DNA of 64,000 nt from NCBI GenBank assembly GCA_009599575.1, contig VWND01000001.1, forward strand, positions 1,860,001-1,924,000, given 5' to 3'. Every line of letters starts with the position of its first letter. Positions within the stretch are counted from its first letter, which is position 1. This DNA comes from Blumeriella jaapii. Lineage: Eukaryota > Ascomycota > Leotiomycetes > Helotiales > Drepanopezizaceae. The notes below the pieces were generated by a model. It ran no database searches, was not told the DNA's origin, and saw only the letters and a program-made list of their open reading frames with translations. Shown piece by piece: positions 1 through 11,155 of the stretch. Both the position numbers and the translations under genes were made by a program.

Positions 1-32
1 GGGATATGGCTTGGGATATGGCTTGGGATATG
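1..32. repeat. 12-bp tandem repeat at window edge
   Basis: The unit gggatatggctt occurs twice in full and once in part (gggatatg) in direct succession. It may continue outside the window. Confidence 0.8.
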
Positions 33-1930
33 ATGATCATGAAATTGCATTATGCGGGACCTGTGTCTACTATACCCCTCTGAATTTTTTGTTTGGATTT
101 GCTGCAGGGTTTTCAGCAAGGAGTTTCGAGTATTGCAAATTTGTATTTCACATGAGAAATTTTTTTTGGAAAACAACATGCGGTGGTGTGACTTCTGTGT
201 TGTGCTTGCGCCTGGAACAACAATCGCCTTATCTCACTGCAAAAAACTTCGCTTAGGAGGTGTTCAACCCGTTCATGCTATCGTTCGGTATTCATTAGTG
301 CTGGCTGATATGGTTTCCCCCACAATACTCTGTTGCATTTCAGACGAATTGAAAATAATTTTTTTGGCGGACTTGGAGGCTTACAAACCTCCTCTCCGAA
401 TGCATGGAGATAGACTTCAACTACACGCGGTACGGAATCACGGAGCCTCTCCTGGTGAGGTGATTGATACAAGTACCTGTTCAGATCTTACCCTACCTAC
501 GCATCTGAAGATCCCCTTCCGACGCCTAGGAAACAAGCAGAACGACAACGCTCCAGCATTTCGAACACAGAGCCGATCTCACGTAATCAATAGCGTGCTT
601 AATTGCGGTTGTCATAGCACTTGCGGATACAATACAGAACTCCTCTAAACCATCTTGCATTTCGGCCGTATCTCAGCATTGCAACAGTTGGCATCTTAGA
701 CTTCTGCTCACCCCGGGGACTTCCTATTCCAAGATACCATCTTAGCATTGGGTATTACCTCGGAGAAGAGCGTTAACACCCCGAGATGTGGTGAGCAGAG
801 GTACTTCTACTATCTCAGAGCAATATTGAGCGGTGGCCATCTGGAGCTCATGCCATCTGGAGCTCATGCCACGTTCCTTCCTTCTCGGCTATGCCTGAAT
901 ATCGTCATGATATCGAGTTCTCTGCTGAAAAAAGGTCTCAAAGTGAATCGGGCATGACCTATATGATTTTACATCACATTGTTCCGTGTTGCCATTGTTC
1001 CCCCCTCCCACCCCGCCCATGTAAGGAACGGGTCTTTGAAAGGGGAGACAAGTATTTTGGAGCGACTTGATCTACATCCAGATTGAGTCTCACTCGAAAG
1101 CTCCGCAAGTTGTGAGATCTAGCAAATCTAGATCTTTACCTTTCTCTTTTTTCCCTTTTGAGATCATAGCCATGCACGTCTATTCTCGTGTTCGATGGAT
1201 GATATGGCCAGACCACTAGACTCGAGGACTGGGACGCGAAATATCCTTACCCATAAGCTTGACGATGGGAGTGTCAGGCAGAAACGGCTAGAGTCACTTC
1301 TAAAAACACACTTTCGGAGAACAGGTGAATGGGTGGTGGATCGACCTACCGCAGCTCTTTTCAGATGATGGATGAGCAACCACGATACTCACCTGGATCG
1401 CCGATTATGGGCGATAACTTCGGGGCGTATGATCTTCCTTCAATTATCGTTTTGAGTGGAATTGAATTTTGTCGAGAGGTGACGGCGAGGCGAACGGCTA
1501 AAGACATAGTGGGTCTGATATAATATAAAAATGCTCTGAATGCGAGATCCGCCTTGTATTGCGGTTTTCCGTAAGGCTAGGGATCTCTCCACTCCCTGGT
1601 CAACCACCCCGTATTCATCCAGATCACCACCAGGGTAGTATTGATATCTTGTTTAAGCGGTCCTTGTTGGCTTTGATTGGTCAAAAGCTTCGGCTGGCTA
1701 GTCCTGACCGAACAAAAGTCCAAAGATCAACCTCCACTGACTTTCAGGGATGTGTGTGTTCACAGTAGAGCAATGACAAGTTTCTGGACAGGTTGATGGA
1801 GAGCCTTCCCGAGGGAAAAAAGGATAAGCAAGTATTTCCTCGGTGCGAAGTGGACTACATGTCATATAAGCCGGGGGCCTATCATTCTCGGTTACGATTA
1901 TTCAAGCTAACTTACTGTTCCCAAACTTGC
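33..1930. other. Intergenic stretch, no recognised gene
   Basis: Only short or low-quality frames are present. An open frame of 198 codons (52-648, +) has no motif or family I recognise and no convincing splice context. A perfect 16-bp direct duplication (gccatctggagctcat) lies at 836-867. Confidence 0.5.
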
Positions 1931-3130
1931 TTATCTCTTGAAATAAGACAAGTCAGTGCCAACGAAGCCAACATAGAGCCCGAACAGCAGCGCCCCAAGC
2001 CACTGTCTTGCTCCGATCCAAGTAATCAAAACGAGGAACAGTGAAGAGGCCCACACACACCACACCTCGAAAGCCACAAGGTTTCCCGCGAGCAACCCTC
2101 TTCTAGCCCCAGGTTCTTCTTCGGGGTCGGTATCATCCTGGTTTGTGACAAAGATGACGCCCACGCAAAGTGTCAAAAGGAAGATGTTCGATCCGGCCGT
2201 AGTCGCTGTCAACACGCCGGTGTTACCGACAGAGATGACTTTGTTGATAATGGTGGTCGATATTGCGACCAGAGTGACGCCGATCAAAGCATTAGATATC
2301 TTTAAAGAGGTCGCAAGTGAACATGCCGCATGAGCAAGGACGTAAGCGGCCACACCAAGCGATACCAAACCGCCGAGAAGGAGGGAAACATGGTAGCTGG
2401 TCTTTGCTGACTTGAGTGGCTGAACAGGAGCGGGGGAGGGAAAGGTGTCCTCAGGAACTGGCAGAAAAGGAGATGCCTCGTTCGGGTGGCATTGTAGCAC
2501 AGACGGGTATATCGAAACGTGCAGCTGTTGATGCTCGGTTGGCGTTCGCGGTGTTACCCGCAACTCTTCCACATCTCCGGCCGTGTGTGGGTCCGGCTCA
2601 GGATCCAGAATGCCATCATATATCGCCGAGAATATCGAGAAAACGTAAACGGTGAATCCGACAATGAGGAATATCCCTCCTGGCAGGTTGAGCTGCTGTG
2701 TAAATGCCAACAAAGTGAAGATCGTGGAAACGACAAACAAGGCCCCGGAATAAATCTTCGCGCTGAGGCCACAAGGCATGGCATTTGGAGTGAGAAGAAT
2801 CCCCAGGGCGAAGGCTCCCATTACGTTCGATACACACGAGCCGACGACACTTCCCAGGCCAAGTGAGGGGTGATGCTGAACGCTTGATGCGACGACCACG
2901 GCAAGCTGGTGCCGTACAGTTAGTTCATCGCTTGCAGAAGAGACGTGGATCTATTTGCGGACCTCTTTCCATCCAGCTCCCGCTGTCAACAGAACAATCA
3001 ACGTCTCGGGAACACCGTAGCGTCGTGCGATGGTAGCTGAATTGTCTGTGAAGAGGTTGGCGCCGATCTGGAGAAGGACGACGGAGGCGATGAACGCGCA
3101 GCTGTTGAAGACGAGGCTGTCCCAATCCAT
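1931..3130 (-). CDS. Sodium/calcium exchanger family membrane protein (CaCA superfamily)
   Basis: Two exons, 3130-2963 and 2905-1931, encode about 380 residues. The 57-nt intron (2962-2906) has a plausible ACTAAC branch site and a CAG acceptor; the donor GTCCGC is weak. Joining gives the alpha-1 repeat of Na/Ca exchangers across the junction (TAGAGWKELAVVVASSV, then LGSVVGSCVSNVMGAF). The second alpha repeat follows near IGVTLVAISTTIINKVISV with TAGSNIF. Multiple hydrophobic segments flank a hydrophilic Pro/Glu-rich central loop, the usual two-half architecture. The start is the ATG immediately before the first membrane segment. Expected role: exchange of Ca2+ for Na+, K+ or H+ across a cell or organelle membrane. 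Substrate and membrane cannot be read from the sequence. The alpha-2 repeat looks less typical than alpha-1, so the exact ion is uncertain. Confidence 0.8.
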
Positions 3131-5698
3131 GATGGCTGCTGGAGTTGCATCGTTTCCAGAGTCCCGTAGACGCTCTGTACTGAAGCATAAGATACTGGGC
3201 CAGTATTTCTCCCCGTCCCTACAACCTTGGACACGAGGGAAGGCACGATATACTTCTAAGAGCAAGGGCGTTGGCTAGAAGTCTTGAGCTCGACTTGCCT
3301 TCCGCTCACTATATACCTACCATGAGTGCTGTTGTCGTGGCTCGTTATTTGAGTGGTGTTGTGAGATCTTGAGATGATCGATGCTCTAGTGTTGGGAGCA
3401 GACAACGACAACACCCTTGCAATGCCTAAGGTAGCAATCTGATATCACAAGTTATGCCGTAATGATGCACCGAACGGATCTCGGTTCGCAAGAAACATAG
3501 ATAGGCATCTTGAAAAAAAAAAGGAAGGGCTTCATTGAGACAATTTGACCAGGGTGATGTTTGTGGACATTCGAGATCACGTGCCGTGGTCGTCTTTGCA
3601 TCTCGCGTTTCTTTTTCCTTCAACGACAGCATGCCCTTTACTCCCCCACGCAAGGGCGGAGGTCGCCACATAACCACGATGAAGTATCAAAATTCAGAAG
3701 ACTATAGTATGTTGGTGTTACGTATCTTGTGTGTCTTCTCGGAGCGGATGGAGACGCTTCTTCTCCTTCTCATCGTTTCTTGGATTTCATACTCGTCCCG
3801 TACATCAATATCCTTGCTGACCGCGCATAGAGAGAAGAACCGTGTACCAAGAGTATTCACATGTTGCTGTGTCGAGCAGTTGTGTCGGAATATCAGCCAT
3901 AAAGTAGCATTGTCTTGCCTAGCTATACTACATTAGCTTTGGTGAGAGGGTGTTTTATGTGTATGCCCCGCTGTTGTTCTCGCCAAGTTGATCGTCTTGG
4001 AGCTATGCCGATATAGCCTCACACTTGTGAGTGCACGGTGTGGACGAAGTGATGATGATGATGATGATGATATGGTTGAACGTACGATGTGGACGAAAGT
4101 CATGCGGATCTCCCATTACAACTTCCATGTCCAGGGGGTAGTAGAATGACGATCAGTGATTGGAATCTACAGACGCAGGTCACCGAACCCTCCCCGGGCT
4201 GCTATCGTGTCTTTTGCAAGAAGCAAAAAAACCTACCGCTTGTCACGTCAGGTTATAAGCCATACGCTGTTGTCTTTTGCCTACTGCCGTACAGCAAAAT
4301 GTGAATTCAAAAACCGCTGTGTTTGGTGCGCTGTCCCATATCACCCCCCCCCACCCCCCCCCCCCCCCCCCCCCCCCCTATTGCTGCAACACCTACATAT
4401 ATATCAGTGTTTCTTTCAGATTCAAGACTCGTCATTAGTGTTGTTTTCCGCGCGGTAGGCACTCAGGATGAGGAGTTCTTGGTCAGCGAGCGGTATATGC
4501 GACCCCGCAAGCCACAAAACGCCCCATGGCCTCTCGTCTGGAACTGCGAAGCGGAGATCACCGGTGTTTATAATTCAATCACAGTGATTGGGCTAATGAC
4601 GACAATTGCTTGGGGTGGCAAAAGTCACTAGTCGATTCACGGTACCTACCTACCTAGGTAGCCGATGTCTTGCTAAGCAAACATTTTCACATCTGTGGGT
4701 TGACCTTTTTGTCTTCTCTGCTTGTACAAACTTTACCGCGGCTTCGAAAAAGGATGCCCCCGAAAAAAAACCCCAAATCGATCGGGAGTTAAGTCAAGCA
4801 AGATAGCTGACACTCTCGATCTATCCACATGGCACCGAGGCGTCCGAGTGATACTTTTCCCCACATTTGCTCTCCTGCCTCTAGTGGAGGGCGATCTGCA
4901 AACAACCTAAACCTTGCACAAGACAACTTTATGTGTAGTGAGTATGCGGCTTGACCACAGCCAATTTAAGTCGGCTGATTTCATCTGAGCCGGGATGCAT
5001 TCAGTCAGCAGCGCTTCGAATTGTTGCGGCTTGCCAGATTTCTCCACAACAGAGATCTCCGACTAAAGCATGTGATCTCTGGGCGGCTGTCTGGTCTCTC
5101 GCAGATCTTTGTCCATCTGCCTTCTAGCCGGGGGCCTGACAGACGTTGAGTGAGACTTTGATGCCTTTTTCTGGACAATTTGTCCCAGTATATGCAATTA
5201 AACGCATAAAGACCGGAATCTTACTGGGAATTTTATCTTCAAATCCACGACAATACCATTCTGTTACAGTTTAGAAATCCTTAAAATCTCGAGTGTGTCA
5301 AAGAAAAGAAAGCCTGTTTACCACCTTTGTGCTAAAATCTTGCTTGGAATTATCGGAAGTTGGTATCTTCTATCGGCACTGATTGTTGAATTACATTATC
5401 TAAGGCCTGAAATTTGGTTTCGAGGACAATGCCTCCATTGTCAACAAGACAGAACCCTTGAACAATAGAAGTTAGTGCGTCCTAGATTCAAATCATGGTC
5501 CAAACCTAGAACCACGTTCTGTCATGAAGATCTGGGACTAGCGGCAGATCCCCCCTTTAGCAATCTTGACGGCTCTAGCAAGGATGACCGTCAGTGGCAA
5601 AAGAAGTGAAGTGAAAATGTATAATAAGATGAAGACCCACCACCAAATACTATTTTTTGTCATTCTTCCACAGACACGCCATCCTCACTTTATTCAAA
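3131..5698. other. Intergenic region between divergent exchanger and peroxygenase
   Basis: No supported gene. It holds a short GAT trinucleotide run near 4050-4072, a long poly-C tract (4344-4378), and one TACCTACC/CCTAGGTAG palindrome near 4641-4663. The two flanking genes diverge, so it should contain both promoters. Confidence 0.5.
4344..4378. repeat. Poly-C homopolymer (C9-A-C25)
   Basis: Nine C, one A, then 25 C on the plus strand. Its length is likely unreliable in the assembly. Confidence 0.9.
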
Positions 5699-7104
5699 AT
5701 GAGATACTCAGCTGCCGTCCTTGGCGTTTTCGCTTTCTGTGCTTCCGAAGTCGTCGCTTTCCCAGCAGCTGCTATCGAGTATGCCGCCAGAGCAGAGTCA
5801 GATGCCGTTGCTCGGTCCAACATCGATGCCGCAACATCGAAACTTATGGCCACCCGCCGCGCGCCTGGATTTAACGCCCAACAGCAATATGTCTCCACCC
5901 ACGGCAATTACGAATGGGTTGCTCCCAGGAATGTGAACACCTACTTTGGTGATCAGCGCGGACCTTGTCCCGGCTTGAATGCCATGGCAAATCACGGATA
6001 CATCCCTCACAACGGTGTTGCAACCATCCAGCAATTTATAGATGGCACTTACAACGGTACGTTGTCTATGTACTAAATGTGTTGTGGAGTAAGAAGTTAA
6101 CAGGGGTAGTCTTTGGTATGGGAAAGGATCTCGGAGGCTTCCTTGCCCTTTATGGTGCCATCGTCGACGGAGATCTCACCAAGTGGTCAATTGGAGGTCC
6201 AACAGTAAATGTGCCCCGGGTTCTCGGCCTGCTCGGTACACCTACTGGTATCTCGGGTTCTCACAACAAGTATGAGAGCGACGCCAGTCCAACTCGCCCA
6301 GATCTTTACCAATAGTAAGCGACCTCCCCACAACACTGTTCTGCATCTCAATTCGCTAACAACCGTAGTGGTAACACCTACAAGGTCATCGTCAGCCAAT
6401 TCCAGCAATTGTTCGACCTTCAGCCAAACCCAGCGACCGCCAACTACGATTTGTCGGTCCTCACTCCCTTTCGCTCGTCCCGATTCGACCAATCTATTGC
6501 TAAAAACCCTTTCTTCTTCAATGCTCCATTCTCCGGCGTTGTCGTGCAGCCCGCAGCCTACACCTTCATCTACCGCTTCATGGCCAACAAGTCCGCTGAG
6601 CACCCCGAGGGAATCCTCAACCAAGAGGTTCTCAAGTCCTTCTTCGCCATCACCGGTAACAGCGGCAACTTCAAGTGGACCGAGGGTTACGAACGCATTC
6701 CTGAGAACTGGTACAAGCGCGCAATTGGTGACGAGTACACCGTCCCCTTCTTCCTGGCCGATCTCCTTGCTGCAGCCAAGGAGTACCCTAAGTTCCTCAG
6801 CATTGGGGGTAACACTGGGAGGGTCAACACCTTCACTGGTCTTGACATAAGAAACCTGACTGGTGGTGTCTTCAACCTCGCCACCCTTCTTCAGGGTAAC
6901 AACCTCGCCTGCTTCGCTCTCCAAGGTGTTATTCAGTTCTTGCCCGATTCTACCTTGAGCCTAACTGGCCTTGTCGGCAACCTCATCAGTGAGCTCAATA
7001 CGCGCCTCAATGGCTTGCTGGCGCCTCTTGACTGCACCAAGTTGGAGAAGGTCAACAAGGGCGAATTCGGCATTTTCCCAGGTTCTAAAGGTATCTTCAG
7101 CTAA
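5699..7104 (+). CDS. Secreted heme-thiolate peroxidase/peroxygenase (chloroperoxidase family)
   Basis: Three exons, 5699-6056, 6104-6314 and 6369-7104, encode 434 residues. Both introns are short (47 and 54 nt) with GTACGT/CAG and GTAAGC/TAG ends. Residues 1-20 form a signal peptide. The signature PCPGLNAMANHGY places the axial heme-ligand cysteine at about residue 90. The downstream acid-base triad reads E-S-D (about residues 177-179), compared with EHD or EGD in characterised unspecific peroxygenases. The length matches the long subfamily. Enzymes of this family use H2O2 to halogenate, hydroxylate or epoxidise aromatic and aliphatic compounds outside the cell. The actual substrate is not inferable. 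The chosen ATG is the one directly preceding the signal peptide; the upstream in-frame extension lacks features. Confidence 0.9.
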
Positions 7105-8632
7105 GCGATAGGGTCGCTTGCTTTTGGGGGACTCGTGGGGAGGAGAGGAGGATGAAAGATGTTTTACGATTGACGGGTAGCGTCGTCTCTACACCGGCTT
7201 GATTTCCGTTGTATATATTCACGGATGGCTACCAACTAGGCAAGAGCAATACAAGTCTCTTTCCATGAACCACTCTCCCAATATCCCCTGCTCGTTCACG
7301 TTGTCTATCTCTCTGGGCTCAGATTCAGTATTAGCGCTTTTGACTCTTGTAGTACAGTCGTTCAGAAGAAGTGTGCATAAGCGAACGCTGAATACCCCAC
7401 AGATCAACACGCGAGTTGAGTATGCAGGTGTCAATCCCGCTTTGACTTTGATCTCCACACCTCGGATCTCGGTATGCCGCACTCAGTACAGTACAGTATT
7501 ATAGCACGAGATGAGTCGCCGCATGACTCGCTACATGCAAGGCGGAACAAATGCGTGAGCGGCGAAGTTAGGTTGTGGGGTTGGTTGTTGGGGCCGAAGA
7601 TTTGCAGTACATACTGCACCCCTCTTGACAGCCAAGATACACTTACTCGATTCAGCATTGTCTTGTCGAGCCGCTTTTCAAAGCAAACAAAAGCACGAAA
7701 TCGATGAAAAGTTGTCATGCGCTTGAGAAGTCACGCTAAAGATAAAAACGGTCTCAAAGTGCAATTTTCAAGTGTGTGGAAATCTCGAATTCGAGAACAC
7801 CGAACAGGTTGCAGGTTAAAGTGCGTAAAACTTTGAAAACACGTTCTTCTTCCACGCGATCACCCCTTGCTATTCGCAGGGCGAATCTATCAAGATTCAA
7901 GTCCTTCCCTGAGGCCTCAGTACATGATCGAGACAATGTAGCGCTTTTCAAAGCCTCCGATGTGATCAAAAAAAGAACTTGTAAGTCGTAAAATGGCTCG
8001 CTTAAGATGGCTCGCTGAAAACCAACCTCGCAAGATTCGTAGTCCGTATTATTTACATCGCGGTCATGACGAGGTTCTCCGGATCTTGTGATTGAATTCG
8101 CGCTTGAACGCTTGTGTAGATCTGCGTTGTCGATTAAATTTCGGAATCCGGGATAAAGGTACGGTCCGAGCGAGGAGAGCGGGCAGGTGGGCATGCCTCG
8201 GTGTCGAGGTCCAGGGAGATAGATGAGTAGTAGTAGCCTTTAGTATCCACAAGGCAATAGAGGTGGGGGGTTTGACGATTCTTATTATGCTAGTAACCTA
8301 GATCCTCGCTCTTCTCGCACCAGAAAGGAGAAAGGTATGCGGAGATTGCCCGTCCGCTCCTGATCACAACCAGGCGAATTACAATAGGAATCGTAACTTA
8401 TGCATGAAGCGACAGCGCAGGTAGAAAAAAGGAGGGAAGGAAAGGAGCACACGCCACGCAATCCGTCCTCCATATCAGCATGCCCAATGCGCAAAGATCA
8501 CGCCTAACAAGGCTCCGGATGTAGATAGCTACCCAAAACTCCTCCCCCTCTACGCGGAGTCTCGAAATGCGAGAGGAATGGAACTCCTGGACGGAAAGGC
8601 TGCATTACTACTGCACAGTGTGTACTGTGCTG
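7105..8632. other. Intergenic stretch
   Basis: No supported gene. It lies between the 3' ends of two convergent genes. A short CAGTACAGTACAGTA run sits near 7484-7499, one of the dispersed GTAC motifs. Short frames on both strands lack homology that I recognise. Confidence 0.5.
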
Positions 8633-10201
8633 CTACGCAAGAATGGAGCCATTCACAGGGATGCCGTTCTCCTCCGTCTTCTCGCCGCGCTCGTCGTACA
8701 CTGCGTGGCTGAAACTCTCGTAGTCGCTATTGTCGACCAACCAGTCCAGATCCTCTTCGTCGGGACCTAGCTTTGCCATCAGACCGTTGCCGGCTTTGGG
8801 ATACGGTGGACTGTTGGGCGTGCTTTCTCGGCTTTCAGACTCGGCGGCATGTTCTATGCTTTGCGCGGCGAGCTGCGGAGGTGCGGACGAGGCGTGGGCC
8901 TGAGAAGATGGCTGAGGCTGCGGTGGAGGTGTAGGTGTTGATGCAACCCAGCCTGGTTGGCCGGGCTGAATCTTTCGGATGAAGTTTATCGGGGCATTAG
9001 GATTTCCTTCGGCACGCTTGAACAGACCAGCGGATGAGGCTGCGGAGGGTGGAAAAGGTTGTTGGACATGCACGTTCGTGCGTGATGTTTGTGTGGTAGT
9101 TTGGCGAGGGGCAGGAATGTATGCCTGTGCTTGAATGAATTGGCCACTGGGAGTAGGAGGGAAAATAGGAAGATTAGGATGGAGCACCGTAGCCTGCAGG
9201 AGTAGGGTGACTAGCTGTGGGTGAGGAAGGGAGCTCAGGTAGGCTCTTTTCTATCCGCCGTCAGACTAGCCCGAACAACTTCAAATCTAAACATGGGGCT
9301 TTCATACCTCTTCAGAACTGCGTCCCTGCCAACTAACTCCAGGAATTGTTTCATAGCCAGACTTGATGCCCTTTTTCCGACTGCACTCAGCGCAGAACCA
9401 CGGCGAAGACTCGTCTTTGACTGTCTCCTCAGACACATGTGGATCGTGACATTGTTGATGCCATCCGAGATTGCAGCCATCACAAAAGACAATCATATTG
9501 TTCTGGGGACTATGGCCTCGTTGGCACACCTTGCACAGCGCCTGTTCCTGGTTGCGTCTGGAGGGGGCCCGTCTTTTCGTTGAAGTCTCATAGGCCGCCG
9601 GAACGAACTGGGTAGGTTTGTTGACTTGTCTACCAGACTGCGTGATCTTTGGCAATTCTGGAATGCTACCTCCGTCGTCATCTGAGTCGGAATCTCCTCC
9701 AAGCTTCGACATATTGCCATCCGATTCCTCCTCCTCCTCGCTACTCAAGTCGTGCCGTCTCTTTCTCTTTGTACCTGAACGACCCTTGGGTGTAGGCTTC
9801 GCCTTTCCTCCAGTCGCAGAGCCGCCAGGAGTGCTCGATGGTGTGGCAGACTGGGGTTTTCTACCGGAGCCCGTCTTTCGAGGAATAGGGATTCGTTCTT
9901 TGGCAGTGCCGGTTTGGAACGGCTTTTGGCGACCGCCCGGATTTGCAATGGGGGGAAGCTCTACATTCATAGAGGTCTTCATGCCCTGAAGGACACTGCG
10001 GCGCATGTCTTCGTAGCCAGCGGGAGTACCAGTGATGCCAATTGAGGACAGGGACGATGTCGCGCCCGAGTTGATGCGCTTGAGGATCATTTCGGTGGCA
10101 GCAGAGAACTGAGGGACATACTTAGGAATAGATTCGGACATGTTATTGCTACTGCTGCTGCTGGGCGCAGCTGGAGCTTTGGAGGGGTCGTTTGAATCCA
10201 T
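8633..10201 (-). CDS. PHD-finger protein, nuclear
   Basis: The first exon 10201-9308 (298 codons) ends at GAG|GTATGA. The second exon ends at 8633. With the CAG acceptor at 9215 the frame stays open, giving about 491 residues. The N-terminus is Ser-rich. The middle is Lys/Arg-rich (GTKRKRRHDLSSEEEEESD, a likely nuclear signal beside an acidic patch). A C4HC3 PHD finger follows at about residues 220-275 (CKVCQRGHS, CDGCNLGWHQQCHD, WFCAEC). The C-terminus is Pro/Gln-rich and disordered. PHD fingers read histone H3 tails, so a chromatin role is expected; the target is unknown. The exon junction is ambiguous: another acceptor (AAG at 9246) gives a more natural Pro/Ser-rich sequence that then hits a stop close to 9180, so a one-base indel is possible there. 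Confidence 0.8.
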
Positions 10202-11155
10202 GCTGGGCGATTGTTTTGATGGAAGTCGGGTAGGATGCGCCGGGCAATAACGCGGTCTTCACAGTTTTCAGACGCGTTTGACGCGCTATTTCGAAAGTGA
10301 AGATCTGATGTACGGATCCAACGCGACCAAGATCGAGTTAGATCGAGCTGTCGTTGAAAGGACGTTCGTTGACGTGATGCTGGTCGAGGAACGCGATAGG
10401 CGTGATATCAAGCTTCAATGGGTTTTCAGTGGAGAGGCGGAAGTCTGATTCGAGTTTGAAAAGACGCTGCTGCTCTGGTTCTGATGAGGGCTCTTGGGGC
10501 ATTTGGTCCCTTCGAGAAGGTTGTTGCTCTCACGAAGATATTTTACTCCTCCACGTGACAGAGACACACGTGACCACAATTGGCCGCTAAGGTTACTACC
10601 TACCTTACAGTACTGTACTGTATGTACAGCCTACCGGTACCTCTCCCCTGCAGTACCTACGGTTTTCCTGGCGCTTCTATTCATATACCTGTGAAACTAA
10701 TTTTACATAAATAGCCAAGTTTTTCAATGGCGTATCTCCACACGGTGGTTCTTGGAAAACAAAAGTGTCCAGCTGAAAAGATTCGAGAGATTGCTAAAGG
10801 TGTGAAATTTTGTTTAGAATCATTACAGTACATGGTTATGTCAATAACCGCGGTACTTACACACTTACTGGAATCACTTATAAAGCTGCTAAGTACTTGT
10901 CTTTAATACACATCTTAGGCAGCTGAAGTACTTTAAACATATGGCGATGCAAGGGAAGCTAGTCCTAAGCTTATAGCTTACGATCAAATCCACTTTTATA
11001 ATGATAAGTTGGCGCTTTAGATTACCACATCATACTTTCGGTGCATTTCTCCACAAGATTTCCAACGAATCCACCAAATTAAGCACCATCATAGTCAAAA
11101 TCCTTGAAAGTTCGAGAGGTGTCGACTTGAAAGTACACCCGAGTCAGTCAACATC
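10202..11155. other. Intergenic stretch
   Basis: It lies upstream of the PHD gene and downstream of the kinase gene. A GTAC palindrome cluster (TACAGTACTGTACTGTA) lies near 10607-10624. The rest, 10690-11100, is AT-rich and has no supported gene. Confidence 0.5.
10552..10572. promoter_or_regulatory. Two CACGTG E-boxes 15 bp apart
   Basis: CACGTG at 10552-10557 and 10567-10572, about 350 bp upstream of the PHD gene start. CACGTG is bound by bHLH factors such as Cbf1 in yeasts. Function here is inferred only from motif identity and position. Confidence 0.3.
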
